From positions 1-21,764 of the forward strand of contig JBFWOE010000039.1 in NCBI GenBank assembly GCA_050250695.1: a stretch of DNA of 21,764 bases. Reading direction: 5' to 3'. A model generated the notes under the pieces. That model did no database searches. It was not told the DNA's origin and saw only the letters and a list, made by a program, of their open reading frames with translations. The stretch comes from Ga0077527 sp050250695. Lineage in GTDB: Bacteria; Pseudomonadota; Gammaproteobacteria; Burkholderiales; SG8-41. Each line of letters opens with the position of its first letter. Position 1 is the first letter of the stretch. This document shows, in pieces, positions 1 to 7,168 of the stretch. The translations under genes and the position numbers were made by a program.

Positions 1-195
1 GCGGTGTATGGCGACACCTTGCGCAGACTCTACGGCGGCCAGCTCGGCGCTGTTGTCCCAGGCGTCCATCCCCGTGCCGCGGAGATGGCGCGGCTGGCGG
101 CGCCGGTTTTCGCCGCGGGGCGGGGTGTTCCGGCGGAAGGCGCCGTGCCCCTTTATGTCCGTGACAAGGTTGCTCTGAAAACGGCGGAACGATGA
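1..195 (+). CDS. tsaB: TsaB, tRNA threonylcarbamoyladenosine biosynthesis protein (3' end only)
   Basis: This is the last 64 residues of a reading frame that is open through the left edge of the window, so the start is missing. The tail ends PLYVRDKVALKTAER, which matches the usual C-terminus of TsaB: a conserved P.Y.R...A.KT segment following a helix with HPRA. TsaB is a non-catalytic partner of TsaD in making the t6A modification at A37 of ANN-decoding tRNAs, in the cytoplasm. Its stop codon overlaps the start of rimI by four bases (ATGA at 192-195). This tsaB-rimI pairing is frequent in proteobacteria and supports the call. The identification comes from the tail motif and the neighbour only; the N-terminal ASKHA fold cannot be seen here. 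Confidence 0.85.
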   Translation, partial: AVYGDTLRRLYGGQLGAVVPGVHPRAAEMARLAAPVFAAGRGVPAEGAVPLYVRDKVALKTAER

Positions 196-656
196 GCGCG
201 CAACTCGATACGTTGCCGCGGTTCAGGCGCATGCTGCACGGTGATCTGGACGCGGTGGAACGCATCGAACGCGGTGCCTATGCGCATCCGTGGACGCGCG
301 GCAATTTTGCCGATTCGCTGGAAGCAGGTTATCACTGCTGGATCATGGAGTGCGGCGGCGTGCTGGTCGGCTACTCCGTGGTCATGGTGGCGGCGGGAGA
401 AGCGCACCTGCTGAATCTCAGCATCGCCGCAGATCGGCAGCGCCGCGGTCTGGGCACCGCGTTGCTGCGTTTCGTCAGCAAACTCGCCGGGGATTACGGC
501 GCGGACATGGTGTATCTGGAGGTGAGGGCATCCAATGCCGCGGGCCGTGCGCTGTATGCAAAGGACGGTTTCTCCGAAATCGGCTTGCGCCGCGATTACT
601 ATCCTGCCGCCGGCGGGCGCGAGGACGCGGTGACCATGGGGAAAAAACTGCGATGA
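192..656 (+). CDS. rimI: RimI, ribosomal protein S18-alanine N-acetyltransferase
   Basis: A 154-residue GNAT acetyltransferase that by family transfers acetyl from acetyl-CoA to the N-terminal alanine of ribosomal protein S18. The acetyl-CoA binding loop is visible as Q83-R-R-G86-L-G88. E110 and Y122 lie 12 residues apart, as the catalytic Glu103/Tyr115 pair does in Salmonella RimI. The C-terminus (residues 121-150) contains YAKDGF, G.RRDYY and ED..TMGK, which are RimI hallmarks. The length is typical. The start ATG overlaps the tsaB stop and the stop overlaps the next ATG (653-656), so the three genes are probably translationally coupled. An out-of-frame alternative beginning at 290 has no acetyltransferase features. 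Confidence 0.93.
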   Translation: MSAQLDTLPRFRRMLHGDLDAVERIERGAYAHPWTRGNFADSLEAGYHCWIMECGGVLVGYSVVMVAAGEAHLLNLSIAADRQRRGLGTALLRFVSKLAGDYGADMVYLEVRASNAAGRALYAKDGFSEIGLRRDYYPAAGGREDAVTMGKKLR

Positions 657-1423
657 CCGCGATCAAGGATGTGCGCCGCGGGGAAATGCTGCGCGAAATG
701 GGCATAGCTCCGTTGTGGACGCTGCGCAGTGTGGAAGCATCGCCGGATGCCGCAGTGCCTGCATCTGCGCCCGCTCCTCGGGTCAGCGAACCCGTCGCGC
801 CGGCCACGGGTGATGCCCGGACGGGCATCGCCGGCATGGACTGGCCGGAACTGAAAACCTGCGTCGCGGCGTGCACCGCCTGCGCGTTGCATGCCAAACG
901 CAACAAGACGGTGTTCGGGGTCGGCGACGAGCAGGCGGACTGGCTGTTCGTCGGCGAGGGGCCCGGTGCCGACGAGGACCAGCAGGGGGAACCGTTCGTC
1001 GGTCAGGCCGGCCGCCTGCTCGACAACATGCTCGCCGCAATTGATCTCAGGCGCGACAGCAACGTATACATCGCGAATATCGTGAAGTGCCGTCCTCCCG
1101 GTAACCGCAATCCGCAGCCGGAGGAGGCGCAGGCCTGTTCGGCTTACCTGCAGCGGCAGATCGAACTGGTCGAGCCGCGGCTGATAGTCGCCCTGGGCAA
1201 GGTCGCGGCGGTAAATCTGCTCGGCCGCGATGCGAGCATCGCCAGCCTGCGCGGCAGCGTGCATGAATACCGCGGCATTCCGCTGATCGTCACCTACCAC
1301 CCTGCGTACCTGCTGCGCACACTGGCGGACAAGGCCAAGGCCTGGGAGGATCTGTGTTTTGCGGTGGCGACGATGGAAACACTGAAATCCGGGTCGGCAT
1401 CCGCATCGCATGAAAGTGTCTGA
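653..1423 (+). CDS. Uracil-DNA glycosylase, family 4 (Fe-S)
   Basis: A 256-residue family-4 uracil-DNA glycosylase, which removes uracil from DNA to begin base-excision repair. Motif 1 is GEGPGADED (residues 91-99) and the second uracil-pocket motif is HPA (216-218). The four predicted [4Fe-4S] ligands are C74, C77, C136 and C152; the CxxC and the 16-residue spacing of the last pair match Thermus TthUDGa. A fifth cysteine, C70, is probably not a ligand. Residues about 30-60 are an Ala/Pro-rich linker ahead of the conserved domain, so the protein is somewhat longer than minimal members. The ATG at 653 is chosen because it overlaps the rimI stop and gives the right N-terminus; the frame stays open upstream to 290, but that part is the shadow of rimI. 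The genomic position next to tsaB-rimI is common in betaproteobacteria. Confidence 0.93.
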   Translation: MTAIKDVRRGEMLREMGIAPLWTLRSVEASPDAAVPASAPAPRVSEPVAPATGDARTGIAGMDWPELKTCVAACTACALHAKRNKTVFGVGDEQADWLFVGEGPGADEDQQGEPFVGQAGRLLDNMLAAIDLRRDSNVYIANIVKCRPPGNRNPQPEEAQACSAYLQRQIELVEPRLIVALGKVAAVNLLGRDASIASLRGSVHEYRGIPLIVTYHPAYLLRTLADKAKAWEDLCFAVATMETLKSGSASASHESV

Positions 1424-1440
1424 TCATTGATGGTGGCCGG

Positions 1441-1484
1441 TCCCCGGAGCGGGAGCAGGAACAGAGGTGCTGCCGCGCCGGGGA
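1441..1484. terminator. Long hairpin between convergent genes, candidate bidirectional terminator
   Basis: The outer arms are TCCCCGG (1441-1447) and CCGGGGA (1478-1484). They continue inward with GCGG (1449-1452) against CCGC (1473-1476) and CAG (1456-1458) against CTG (1470-1472), giving about 14 pairs with one A/G mismatch and a GAG bulge. The hairpin fills the gap between the 3' ends of the glycosylase gene and the minus-strand lipoprotein gene. Neither side has a T tract, so it is not a standard intrinsic terminator; blocking of convergent transcription or protection of 3' ends is inferred. Confidence 0.45.
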
Positions 1485-1489
1485 TGATC

Positions 1490-2026
1490 TCAGCTGCCGA
1501 TGTGCAATTGATAGCTGGCACCGTTGGAGAAGGTGCAGCTGCCGGCGCCCTGGTAAGCCGTGCTCATCTGGTAATCGCAGCGGGCAAATGTGCCGCGTGA
1601 ACCGTAGGCGCTGGCAATTCCACGGCGCTCTTCGCCGGATACGCGCGTTGCTTCACCGACCAGGGACTCGCCCTGGTAGTTGAACTGGAACTGCCCTTTG
1701 CCGCTCATCATGTTGGTCACCTGGCCGCTCAATACCCCGGTCTGGTTTGCAAGGTCGTTGGCAGGATACAGCCGCACGCTGAGTACGGCCGGGGCGGGTC
1801 CTGCCGGTACGACGGCGGGTATGCCCGATCCGCTTCTGGCAGTCGCGATCGGTGCGGTCGAGTAGATGAAATTCGGCTGCCCGTCCGGTCCGGTGCCGGC
1901 TTGTGTGACATAACAGCCGGAAAGTGACAGCGCCGATCCGGCGAGCAGTATGGCCAGAGCCGGCGTTTTCCTTTGGGGTTGGATTTTTTTGTTGACTGAG
2001 CAAGCGGTTGTCATGCAGGTATTCAT
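1490..2026 (-). CDS. Hypothetical outer-envelope lipoprotein
   Basis: A 178-residue predicted lipoprotein of no family I can name. Residues about 20-38 form a hydrophobic stretch ending in the lipobox LSGC, so Cys38 would be lipidated after signal peptidase II cleavage. The n-region is unusually long (about 20 residues, with KK and RK) because no start codon lies closer to the hydrophobic core. GGAGG at 2031-2035 sits four bases before the ATG at 2026 and supports that start; a second ATG at 2014 is the alternative. The mature part has a Gly/Ser/Asn-rich middle and a C-terminal segment (about 125-178) with two cysteines (RCDYQ and GSCTF) and alternating polar/aromatic residues, which suggests a small beta-rich domain closed by a disulfide. 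It converges on the glycosylase gene and is probably monocistronic. Confidence 0.75.
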   Translation of the reverse strand: MNTCMTTACSVNKKIQPQRKTPALAILLAGSALSLSGCYVTQAGTGPDGQPNFIYSTAPIATARSGSGIPAVVPAGPAPAVLSVRLYPANDLANQTGVLSGQVTNMMSGKGQFQFNYQGESLVGEATRVSGEERRGIASAYGSRGTFARCDYQMSTAYQGAGSCTFSNGASYQLHIGS

Positions 2027-2132
2027 ATGCCCTCCGTATGTGATGTGTTGTCACGTGGCGGACGGGCGGTGTTGCGAGCCTGTGGCGATTCCGACCGGGT
2101 CCGTCGCGTGACGGCAGGCATGTTCTGGAGTT

Positions 2133-2174
2133 GCAGGTTGCAGATCGGTTACCGCTGGCTTACTCATCGGTTAC
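2133..2174. repeat. Four 9-bp repeat units at exact 11-bp steps
   Basis: ATCGGTTAC occurs perfectly at 2144-2152 and 2166-2174, 22 bp apart. Exactly between them, at 2155-2163, is the 6/9 match CTGGCTTAC, and one step before, at 2133-2141, is the 5/9 match GCAGGTTGC. All units therefore recur on one face of the helix. The array lies upstream of the minus-strand lipoprotein gene, about 110-150 bases before its start. Direct repeats at 11- or 22-bp steps are the known target layout of SARP-type winged-helix activators. The next gene encodes a protein with that kind of DNA-binding domain, so it is a candidate binder by inference. The two outer-ring matches could be chance; the two perfect copies are solid. 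Confidence 0.5.
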
Positions 2175-2198
2175 AGATAAAAAAATGTTTTAAATCAA
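2170..2198 (-). promoter_or_regulatory. Candidate sigma70 promoter for the lipoprotein gene
   Basis: Read on the minus strand, TTGATT (2198-2193) and TGTAAC (2175-2170) are separated by exactly 17 bases; each matches the sigma70 consensus at four of six positions. The element sits at the edge of an AT-rich island (about 2177-2215) that stands out from the GC-rich surroundings. The -10 box overlaps the first of the 11-bp-stepped repeats, so a protein bound there would compete with or contact RNA polymerase. It would leave a leader of roughly 137 bases before the ATG at 2026. Confidence 0.35.
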
Positions 2199-2217
2199 AT
2201 ATTTATAATACTCCTTG

Positions 2218-5200
2218 TTATGTGCGCTGCATCAGCTGCGCATAGTGTTCGCGTGTTTCCTCGGCAGGCTCCGATTGCGCCAATGCGGCCAGAACCTTGC
2301 GGCAGCGTTCATAGGTTTCAGCAACATCATCACGGCGGCCGAGCTGTGCATAACACCACATCAACTGTCGATAGAGGCCTTCGGCCGCGGCATCGGCTTC
2401 GATGGCGCGTTCCAGCAGGCTTACTGATCGATCCAGGTTGCCGACGCGCTGATCATGGCGCGTGACCTGCTGCAGGGCCCGGATCAGGCGGTGCCTCAGG
2501 CGTTCGCGCGCGGCAAACATCCATGGTTCATCCGGCTCGTTGCCAAGAAACGGCCCGGCATACTGCTGGACCATGCGCTCGCACAGGTTTTGCAGTTCGT
2601 CGGCGGCGATGCGTTCCGGTGGCCGCCGCAGCAAAAGTTCAATGCGCGCCGACGTCTGCTCGAATGCCCACAGGTCGGTCCACACCAGCTGGCCGTTCAG
2701 CGAGAGCTTGCCCTCCGAGAGTTGCAGCGTGCGGTCATTCCCCATCAGCTTGCGCAACCTGTGCAGCGTCGTAGTGAAGGACCGGCGTGCGGAATCACCG
2801 TCGATGCGGGGCCACAATGATTCGGTAATGCGTTCCACGGCGATATCCTTGCCGCCGCAGGCGATCAGAACACGCAGCAAATCCAGCGGGCGACGCTGCG
2901 CCTTTCCGGTGAAAGTTACCGGCTTCTCGTCCAGCAACAGGCGAAACTGTCCCAGGGTGCGCACCCGGCAGGGCCATGGCCAGTCCGTGACTGCCGACTC
3001 GGAAGCATCCAGCACCAGGCAGCGACTGGTAATGATGTCGGAAACGAAATCGCGCTCTATGTCCGCCTCGATTGCGTGGCTGCATAATTTTGCCAGCATG
3101 TCCGGGCGCCACAGCAGAAACGAAAGATAGTTGCGCGGCTTGGCGATTTCCAGGGCGAGTCGAAGTGCGCGTAAACCTGAGCGCCGTCGTTTTCCGCTTT
3201 CGAGGGCGACGTAGGCGTACATCATCAAGCCGGTGAAATCGAGAAGGTGATTGGGAATGTTGCTTGCCGTATCGTAGACGCGCTGAAAATGCGCGAGCGC
3301 GCCGCGGATGTCGCCCGCTTCGTAGAGGACGTGGGCCGCTGCCATCCGGCACAGCGCCTCGAAATGCGGGCTGCCGAGTTCAATGGCTGCGGTGAGTGCA
3401 AGCCGTTGCTGCTGGAAGGCCGTGCTGCCGTCGTTCCTTAGCAGCGCCAGCCAGGTTGCGAACAGGTGATGCAGGCAGGCATCAAAGCGGGGCCGTGGAC
3501 CTGGCAGGGCGGCGGATTCGGCCAGCATGGCTTCGGCATTTTTGATATCCCCGCCCGCGAGCGCGCCGCCGGCTCCGTGCGCCAGCAGCTGGTGCGTCAT
3601 CACGCGTGCGCCGGTACTCCGCTCGATGTCGATGCCTGCGCGTGCGGCGTTCAGGCATTCGGCTGGCTGTGCCGTCAGCATGTAATACGCGGCTTCGGTC
3701 AGTCTGAGCATTCCAAGGGCGAACGGGGAGGGTTCGTGCTGTGTGGCGACCTGTTGCAGCCCCTTTATCACCTGCAGCGCTTTCGGGTAATGTCCGGCCC
3801 AGGCGATGCTCAGGGCGACACGTGTTTCGACATGCATGCGCAGGTTCGGGTCGGGCTGGCTGATCGAGGCGCGGTATGCACGATCAACCCAGTGCTCGAG
3901 GTCGGGATGATGCGGTTGGCGAACGATCATCGATGCCGACAGGCTGCTGGCAACCCTGGTTTCGAGAGCGGCTTCCAGGGATTCAGGGTGTTCCTGCAGC
4001 AGTTTTCCGGCATCGGCGATCCAGCGATCAAGCAATGAAAAATCGTCGAGTTCGTAGAGGATTGCATCCATTGCCCCGGCGCAGGTGAGCAGCATGCCCC
4101 GGGTATCCTGAACCTGTTGCTGGCGAAACAGCAGATGGGCCTGCTCGTAAAGCAAGCGGGCTTCCCGCGGCGAAATCGACGCGCGGCTCAATGCCAGCCA
4201 ATAGAGCATCCAGGGATGGCGGTGCTGGATTTCCTGGGGCAGGCCGTAAACCCACTGGGCGACGGTTTCGCCCATGCCGCGGTCGAGCATGATGGCGGCA
4301 TGGGTCTCGATGATTGAGACGATACGCTGCCATTCCCCGCTTTCATGCAGCAGCATGATGGCTTCGGCAGCCTGTCCTTCGGTTACCAGCAGTTCAGCCG
4401 ACTTGCGTCTGAGCCGGGTTCTCTGCTCGTGGTCGAGGGAAACGTTGACGCGCGAGAGCAGGAACTCGCGCATCAGGGGGTGATATTGGTAGATCGCCTG
4501 CGGATGCGCCTGTTTGAGTGCGACGAACTGGTTGTTGCGGTGCAGTTCTTCAAGCAATTGCCTGCTGGCGGCATCCCCGGTCAGTTGTTCCACCATGCTT
4601 GCCGTCATCTGCGGGAGGTACGCCGTGGCCAGCATCAAGTCCCGGGTCCGGCCATCGGTCTTCTGGAAAATTTCTCCGGCGAGGTATTCAAAAACGAGTC
4701 CCGGTGCGGACAGGTCCGCCGGTGCGGCCAGTGCGCCCGCTGCGGGCGCCTGATCCATCATCAGTATCAATCCGGCGGCCCAGCCCTGCGTTTTCTGATA
4801 CAGGTCGTCAAGCATTTCAGCTGAAAGTGAAAGTCCGCGCTGTGCAACGATGGCATCGGATTCGGCGCGGGTCAGCCGCAGTTGCTGCCAACCGATGACT
4901 TCCAGTGTCCGGTTTGCGCGCAATCGGGCCAGCAGTGCGGGCGGATCGCTGCGGCTGATGATGGCCAGGCCGCAACCGGACGGCATTTCGGACATGCCGA
5001 TGCGCATGATTTCGTGGAACGGGGACTGTTGCGGTACCTCATGGTAACCGTCGAAAACCAGTGCGAATCGTTCTCCCAGCCGCAGGTACAGAGCCTGGAA
5101 AAAACGGCGCGCGAAAGTGGGCAGGCCGGCGTGATATTCAGGCGCGAGTTGCGGCAACCGCGGGGTTTTGCGCCTGGCATGCTGCGCTGTGGCGGCGTCG

Positions 5201-5439
5201 AGGTAGTAGAAGAATGACGCGACATCGGCGTCACTTTCATCCAGCTGGTACCAGATGGACGGGATTTTTGCGTGTTCCAGGTAGCTTGCGGCCGCCGTGG
5301 TCTTGCCGCAGCCCGGCGGGCCGGTGACCCAGATGACGGAACCAGAGCGCATGCGGTCCATCAGGCCGAACAGACGATCCCGGGAAATGATGCTGGCGAC
5401 GCTGGGTCGCGTGGTCTTGGCGAACGAAACCGGTTGCAT
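2218..5439 (-). CDS. Large MalT-like ATPase transcriptional regulator with SARP-like winged helix and BTAD domain
   Basis: A 1073-residue signal-transducing ATPase regulator. Walker A is GPPGCGKT (residues 40-47), a Walker-B-like ALVFDGYHEV lies near residue 125, and a following IISRSDPP strand resembles the MalT NTPase. Residues about 330-800 are Ala/Leu-rich helical repeats of the TPR/MalT type, the usual ligand- or partner-sensing part. From about 823 the sequence changes to RVRTLGQFRLLLDEKPV, the start of an OmpR/SARP-type winged helix. It continues through SLWPRIDGDSARRSF to a helical BTAD segment (about 935-1065). There is no LuxR-type helix-turn-helix, so DNA binding must use the winged helix. 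The start is supported by AGGG about seven bases upstream. The gene is divergent from the tct locus and ends just before the repeats at 2133-2174. Its target and inducer are not evident. Confidence 0.88.
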   Translation of the reverse strand: MQPVSFAKTTRPSVASIISRDRLFGLMDRMRSGSVIWVTGPPGCGKTTAAASYLEHAKIPSIWYQLDESDADVASFFYYLDAATAQHARRKTPRLPQLAPEYHAGLPTFARRFFQALYLRLGERFALVFDGYHEVPQQSPFHEIMRIGMSEMPSGCGLAIISRSDPPALLARLRANRTLEVIGWQQLRLTRAESDAIVAQRGLSLSAEMLDDLYQKTQGWAAGLILMMDQAPAAGALAAPADLSAPGLVFEYLAGEIFQKTDGRTRDLMLATAYLPQMTASMVEQLTGDAASRQLLEELHRNNQFVALKQAHPQAIYQYHPLMREFLLSRVNVSLDHEQRTRLRRKSAELLVTEGQAAEAIMLLHESGEWQRIVSIIETHAAIMLDRGMGETVAQWVYGLPQEIQHRHPWMLYWLALSRASISPREARLLYEQAHLLFRQQQVQDTRGMLLTCAGAMDAILYELDDFSLLDRWIADAGKLLQEHPESLEAALETRVASSLSASMIVRQPHHPDLEHWVDRAYRASISQPDPNLRMHVETRVALSIAWAGHYPKALQVIKGLQQVATQHEPSPFALGMLRLTEAAYYMLTAQPAECLNAARAGIDIERSTGARVMTHQLLAHGAGGALAGGDIKNAEAMLAESAALPGPRPRFDACLHHLFATWLALLRNDGSTAFQQQRLALTAAIELGSPHFEALCRMAAAHVLYEAGDIRGALAHFQRVYDTASNIPNHLLDFTGLMMYAYVALESGKRRRSGLRALRLALEIAKPRNYLSFLLWRPDMLAKLCSHAIEADIERDFVSDIITSRCLVLDASESAVTDWPWPCRVRTLGQFRLLLDEKPVTFTGKAQRRPLDLLRVLIACGGKDIAVERITESLWPRIDGDSARRSFTTTLHRLRKLMGNDRTLQLSEGKLSLNGQLVWTDLWAFEQTSARIELLLRRPPERIAADELQNLCERMVQQYAGPFLGNEPDEPWMFAARERLRHRLIRALQQVTRHDQRVGNLDRSVSLLERAIEADAAAEGLYRQLMWCYAQLGRRDDVAETYERCRKVLAALAQSEPAEETREHYAQLMQRT

Positions 5440-5497
5440 GGATATGCCCTGTTCGACACCGTCTGCGTTGGTTGGCGAAATTCTATCTCACTTTATG

Positions 5498-5513
5498 AAC
5501 ATCTCCTGATGTT
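5498..5513. promoter_or_regulatory. Perfect inverted repeat in the divergent promoter region, candidate operator
   Basis: AACATC (5498-5503), TCCT, GATGTT (5508-5513) is a perfect 6-bp inverted repeat with a 4-bp spacer, midway between the divergent starts of the regulator (5439) and the tct genes (5614/5666). A weak promoter-like pair, TTGGCG (5473-5478) and TATGAA (5495-5500) with a 16-base spacer, runs into its left arm on the plus strand. Position and symmetry suggest a binding site for a dimeric regulator; which protein binds is not shown. Confidence 0.35.
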
Positions 5514-5601
5514 GTGGTCTGGACGGCGAATATTGCTGTAAAGTTCCGCCACGAAAGAAGACGATGCCTTCAAGCAAGCATCGCGCTGCGATGCAATCTC
5601 C

Positions 5602-5607
5602 GGAGGG
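5602..5607 (+). promoter_or_regulatory. Strong Shine-Dalgarno of the leader frame before tctA
   Basis: GGAGGGG begins at 5602 and stands about five bases before the ATG at 5614, the best ribosome-binding site in this region. It serves the short frame at 5614-5673. The nearest ATG downstream in the tctA frame (5666) is about 57 bases away, so this site cannot act on tctA directly. Confidence 0.5.
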
Positions 5608-5613
5608 GAGTCA

Positions 5614-5673
5614 ATGGTTCAGGCAGCACAGGCAACGATGTTCAGCTTTGCGGCAGGCGAACGATATGATTGA
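5614..5673 (+). CDS. Possible 19-residue leader peptide overlapping the tctA start
   Basis: The frame reads MVQAAQATMFSFAAGERYD and stops at TGA 5671-5673. It is preceded by a near-consensus GGAGGGG, whereas the tctA ATG at 5666 has only a weak AGGCGA upstream. The eight-base overlap of the leader end with the tctA start is the arrangement expected for translational coupling: ribosomes finishing the leader reinitiate on tctA. The peptide has no run of regulatory codons and no recognised family. It could also be a chance short frame, with the strong site left over from an older start. Confidence 0.35.
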   Translation: MVQAAQATMFSFAAGERYD

Positions 5674-7168
5674 AGCGATCGTCGCCGGCCTGGCCGCGCT
5701 GCTGACGCCTCAGGCGCTGCTGTTCATGCTGCTCGGCGTGGTCTACGGGCTGGTGATAGGCATCCTGCCCGGCCTCGGCGGCGTGGTGGCCATGGCGCTG
5801 CTGCTGCCGTTCACCTACGGTTTCGAAACCGCCGCCACGCTGGCGCTGCTGCTCGGTGCGCACATCGCCACCATCTGGGGCGATTCGGTGACCAGCATCC
5901 TGTTCAGCGTGCCGGGTTCGGCCAAGGGACTGGCTCTGTGTTTTGACGGTTACCCGATGACCAAGCAGGGCCAGGCGAAGCGTGCTCTGGCAGCCTCTGC
6001 CACTGGCGCGCTGCTCGGCGGTGTCATCGGCGCGATATTCCTCGCACTGTGCATCCCGCTGATCCGTCCGGTGATCCTGGCGCTTGGCCCCAGCGAATAC
6101 CTGATGATGGCTTTGTGGGGGCTGACAGTGATAGCCACCTTCAGCGAAGGCTCGCTGATGAAGGGGCTGACCGCCAGCGTGCTCGGCGTGCTGGTTGCGT
6201 TCATCGGCATGGACGTGGTGACGGCGACACCGCGTTTCACCTTTGGCAGCGAATTCCTGATGGACGGGATTTCCTTCCCCGTAACCATGATCGGCCTGTT
6301 CGCCGTATCCGAAATGATGAAACTCGCTATCAAGGGCACTCCCATCGTCGACCGCTCGCTGGTGAAGGAGGAAAGCAGCGTCTGGCAGGGCGTGAGGGAC
6401 GGCTTGAGCCACTGGTGGCTGGTGGTGCGCTCCAGCTTGCTTGGCCTGTGGATCGGTGTGCTGCCGGGCGTCGGCGCCAGCGTCGCCGGTCTGGCGGCCT
6501 ACGCGCAGGCGGTGCAGACCTCGAAGACGCCGGAGCGCTTCGGCAAGGGAGCGGTCGAGGGGGTCATTGCGCCGGATGCGACCATGGGCGCCAACGAGGG
6601 CGGCGGGCTGATGCCGACGCTGGCTTTCGGCATTCCCGGCGGGGAGAGCATGGCGATACTGCTGGTGGCCTTCATCGGGCTCGGTGTGGTGCCGGGGCCT
6701 GACATGCTGACCAAGAACCTTGACCTGGTGTTCAGCATGGTGTGGATCATTGTCATTGCCAACGTGGCAGTGACCCTGATCGGGCTCAGCATCACGCCCT
6801 GGCTGGCACGGCTGCCTTCGCTGCAGGCGAACCTGATGGTGCCCATCGTGCTTTCAGTGTGTTTTGTCGGTGCCTACGCGACGCGCGGCCACATCGAGGA
6901 TGTGCTGGTGGCCGCTGCATTCGGAGTGGTCGGTTACCTGATGGACAAGTACCGCTATTCGCGTGCCAATTTCGTGATCGGCATGGTGCTGGCGGTGATG
7001 ATCGAGCGCAACCTGCACATCTCGCTGACCCTTTATGGCAACGACTTCCTGCTCGAACGTCCGATTGCACTGGCGATGCTGGTTTTTGTGCTGGTTACGG
7101 CAGCGTTGCCGTTCATCCGCATCTGGCGGCGCAGAAAGAGTGCGTACGCAGCAGGCGGGGTTTCGTGA
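5666..7168 (+). CDS. tctA: TctA-type large permease subunit of a tripartite tricarboxylate transporter
   Basis: A 500-residue inner-membrane protein with about ten to twelve hydrophobic segments, which forms the main channel for solute uptake with TctB and the periplasmic receptor TctC. The two-fold repeat of the family is visible: GILPGLGG near residue 33 and GVLPGVGAS near 264, each followed by a conserved loop (DGYPMTKQGQAKRAL; EGVIAPDATMGANEGGG then IPTL-like and GIPGG). Some signature positions differ from the usual TctA: IWGD where YGG is common, FSVPG where N.PG is common, and MGAN where NNA is common. The ATG at 5666 gives normal family length; the frame stays open back to 5564, but those residues are not hydrophobic or family-like. 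The stop overlaps the tctB start by one base. Confidence 0.92.
   Translation: MIEAIVAGLAALLTPQALLFMLLGVVYGLVIGILPGLGGVVAMALLLPFTYGFETAATLALLLGAHIATIWGDSVTSILFSVPGSAKGLALCFDGYPMTKQGQAKRALAASATGALLGGVIGAIFLALCIPLIRPVILALGPSEYLMMALWGLTVIATFSEGSLMKGLTASVLGVLVAFIGMDVVTATPRFTFGSEFLMDGISFPVTMIGLFAVSEMMKLAIKGTPIVDRSLVKEESSVWQGVRDGLSHWWLVVRSSLLGLWIGVLPGVGASVAGLAAYAQAVQTSKTPERFGKGAVEGVIAPDATMGANEGGGLMPTLAFGIPGGESMAILLVAFIGLGVVPGPDMLTKNLDLVFSMVWIIVIANVAVTLIGLSITPWLARLPSLQANLMVPIVLSVCFVGAYATRGHIEDVLVAAAFGVVGYLMDKYRYSRANFVIGMVLAVMIERNLHISLTLYGNDFLLERPIALAMLVFVLVTAALPFIRIWRRRKSAYAAGGVS

Noticed and set aside
599..1411. A 270-codon open frame on the minus strand opposite the glycosylase gene
   Set aside because: The plus strand encodes a complete Fe-S glycosylase with all cysteines; the antisense frame has no family features.
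2176..2217. Intrinsic terminator for the large regulator in the AT-rich tract
   Set aside because: A run of seven T's exists on the minus strand, but no GC-rich stem comes before it; the tract fits an AT-rich promoter region better.
5564..5665. In-frame upstream extension of tctA by 34 residues
   Set aside because: The extra residues are polar and unlike TctA, and the ATG at 5666 gives the normal 500-residue length. The strong ribosome site in this stretch fits a different frame.
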